The position numbers and the translations under genes were made by a program. 64,000 nt of DNA from Roseibium aestuarii (lineage in GTDB: Bacteria > Pseudomonadota > Alphaproteobacteria > Rhizobiales > Stappiaceae), in contig NZ_VORA01000001.1 of assembly GCF_008477545.1 (NCBI RefSeq), forward strand, positions 868,001 to 932,000, given 5' to 3'. This document shows positions 62,472 to 64,000 of the stretch, one piece after another (position 1 is the stretch's first letter; each line of letters begins with the position of its first letter). The notes beneath the pieces were generated by a model. That model was given only the letters and a program-made list of their open reading frames with translations. It searched no databases and had not been told where the DNA came from.

Positions 62472-63857
62472 TCAGGCCTTGTTGCCGACGACGAAGCAGC
62501 TCTTGTCGCGGGCCTGAAGCAGGCGGCAGGCCTTCATCGCCTCGGTCTTGCTGGAAAAGCCGGTGAGCCGCGCCCGGATGAGCCGGTTGGCCCCCTTGCC
62601 GACGGTCTCGGTCACCGGGGCAAGGCCACCGAACTGGCCGCCCAGGGTCTTGCGGGCGTCATCGAGCAGGGTGAGGGCGGCGTCCTGACGCTCCACGGCG
62701 GCAATCTGCACTTCCCATGCGCTGCGATTGGCCGAGGCATTCCGCGAGCCCGGAATGTCCACCGCCTGCGCCTGGGCGCCGGCCGTAGGTGCGACGGGCA
62801 CGGAGCTGGCGGCGGGCCGCGCCGGCTTCTGCTTCGGTGCGAGCAAGGCAAAGGGCAGTGCGGTGGCGGAGGCCGCAGCGGGGTCCTCCCGCAGCGCGAG
62901 GGCGCCTGCCGGAGCCGACCGGGTGGCCGACAGAGCGGCGGTAGCCGGGGCCTCGGGCGTCGTCTTTCTGCTAACGGACGGGGCAAGGGTTGCGAGGGCC
63001 TCGGACCCGGCCGCAGTCCCGAAGGCGGTATCCATCATCCGGCGCATCTTTTCCGCCCGGTCACCGCCGCTGGTGCCGCCGAGCACGACCCCGATGAGGC
63101 GCCGGTTGCCGCGCTTGGCAGACGACACGAGATTGTAGCCGGAGGGTTCCGTGAAGCCGGTCTTCAGTCCGTCCATGCCCTCATAGCCATACATGAGCGA
63201 GTTGTGGCCGCGCAGCTTCGTGCCCCGGAAGGTGAAGTAGCGCTGGGAGAACATGGGATAGGTGTCGGGGAAGTCGCGGATCAGGGCCCGGCCCAGGGTC
63301 GCCATGTCCCGCGCCGTGGTCACCTGACGCGGGTCATGCAGGCCGGAGCCATTGGTGAAGGTGCTGCGGCTCATGCCGAGTGTCCGGGCCTTGGCGGTCA
63401 TCAACCCGCCGCAGGAGGTGCCCTTCCGGCCCGCCAGATAGTCGCACATGCTCTGGGCCGCATCATTGGCCGAGATCACGATCATGCCTTCCACCGCCTC
63501 GCGCACGGTGAAGGTGGCCCCTTCCGGCAAGGCAAACTTGAAGGCAGGCGTGGCAAAGCCTTCCGCGCTGATCGGGACCCGGCTGGTCCAGTCCAGCTCG
63601 CCGGACTTGAGCGCCTCGAAGGTGAGGTAGAGCGTCATCATCTTGGTGAGCGATGCCGGATGCAGCGGCTGGTCCGCATTCTGTTCCTGCAGCACCTTGC
63701 CCGACCCCATGTCGAGGAGCAGCTGGGCCTGACCGGGCCTGGGCTTGGTGGCCGCGAGCGCGGAGACCGTCATCAGGACCGACAGGAGAGCCATGAGCAC
63801 GCCAGGCAGCAGGCGAGAAAGGCGCGAGGCAAGGCGAGGGGATGCGGCAACGATCAT
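62472..63857 (-). CDS. D-alanyl-D-alanine carboxypeptidase (PBP5/6 class) with C-terminal SPOR domain
   Basis: A 461-residue S11 penicillin-binding protein. After an N-terminal signal (about 1-36) the catalytic motifs are SLTK (Ser69, Lys72), SAN (Ser129, Asn131) and KTG (232-234) with EPSGYN following. It trims the terminal D-Ala of peptidoglycan pentapeptides. Residues about 290-380 are an Ala/Pro/Ser-rich linker, and the last 80 (AWEVQIAAVERQDAALTLLDDARKTLGGQFGG, LIRARLTGFSSKTEAMKACRLLQARDKSCFVV) are a SPOR domain that binds denuded glycan at division sites. This fusion is common in alphaproteobacteria. The start is ATG 63857. Confidence 0.93.
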   Translation of the reverse strand: MIVAASPRLASRLSRLLPGVLMALLSVLMTVSALAATKPRPGQAQLLLDMGSGKVLQEQNADQPLHPASLTKMMTLYLTFEALKSGELDWTSRVPISAEGFATPAFKFALPEGATFTVREAVEGMIVISANDAAQSMCDYLAGRKGTSCGGLMTAKARTLGMSRSTFTNGSGLHDPRQVTTARDMATLGRALIRDFPDTYPMFSQRYFTFRGTKLRGHNSLMYGYEGMDGLKTGFTEPSGYNLVSSAKRGNRRLIGVVLGGTSGGDRAEKMRRMMDTAFGTAAGSEALATLAPSVSRKTTPEAPATAALSATRSAPAGALALREDPAAASATALPFALLAPKQKPARPAASSVPVAPTAGAQAQAVDIPGSRNASANRSAWEVQIAAVERQDAALTLLDDARKTLGGQFGGLAPVTETVGKGANRLIRARLTGFSSKTEAMKACRLLQARDKSCFVVGNKA

Positions 63858-64000
63858 GTGCGGGCGAACTCGAGACTGCGGATCAGGGACGGAAGGCGGC
63901 GCGCGCTGTGTCGTCGCGCCGTTTCGAAGGGCAGGATAGAAACCTCAGGAAATGGCAGGAAGATGATGATTGCGGTTTTCCCGTGGAGAAAAGCGGCGCA

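Overview
The window reads as ordinary chromosomal DNA of a GC-rich alphaproteobacterium. A MucR/Ros zinc-finger regulator, a TIGR03808-type Tat-exported repeat protein, DUF6456, DUF5330, DUF1491 and DUF2336 proteins, a SufE homologue and a seven-gene Mrp antiporter point to the order Hyphomicrobiales (Rhizobiales). A Stappiaceae-like marine or soil genus is a guess. I see no rRNA, tRNA, transposase, integrase, prophage or CRISPR array. Genes are dense on both strands, with many clear factor-independent terminators.

Layout. 1-7.0 kb: end of an unknown gene, dimethylarginine hydrolase, a Tat-exported beta-helix protein, MeaB, a phytanoyl-CoA dioxygenase, a DUF1131-like lipoprotein and an M20 peptidase. 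7.6-16.7 kb: a chemoreceptor with a PilZ-like tail, a pyruvate-kinase-like protein without the C-terminal domain, two LuxR-type regulators, a HerA-like ATPase and DUF2267/DUF4332 proteins. 16.7-18.0 kb is a 1.26-kb gene-free stretch with several dyads, followed by mutA-mutB. 22-33 kb: an XRE/DUF2975 pair, an outer-membrane barrel, a PilZ protein, haloacid dehalogenase, VOC protein, branched-chain aminotransferase, nuclease, superoxide dismutase, alcohol dehydrogenase and two cytochromes c. 33-43 kb: a succinate/acetyl-CoA transferase, oligopeptidase B, a divergent quinone reductase/HxlR pair, a second chemoreceptor, MsrB and a diguanylate cyclase. 43.4-49.5 kb: mrpABCDEFG. 49.5-64 kb: mucR, a protein with a DnaA-type DNA-binding domain followed by DUF6456, SufE, a six-helix histidine kinase, envelope and hypothetical proteins, an autotransporter-like barrel and a D,D-carboxypeptidase with a SPOR domain.

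How the genes connect. MutAB, MeaB and the CoA-transferase form a scattered methylmalonyl-CoA/propionate module. Two chemoreceptors, two PilZ or PilZ-like domains and a diguanylate cyclase suggest a link between c-di-GMP and taxis. SodB, MsrB, quinone reductase and Mrp form a stress and ion-homeostasis layer. MucR, the DnaA-type protein, DUF6456 and the multi-pass kinase sit together and look like a cell-cycle or envelope regulatory neighbourhood.

Most notable for follow-up: the DnaA-type protein whose promoter region carries a DnaA-box-like dyad, the PilZ-like tail on the first chemoreceptor, the lux-box-like palindrome in the gap before mutA, the perfect dyads in the mrp, mucR and kinase leaders, and the autotransporter with an anchor-type passenger. 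All functional assignments come from motif reading; no search was run.
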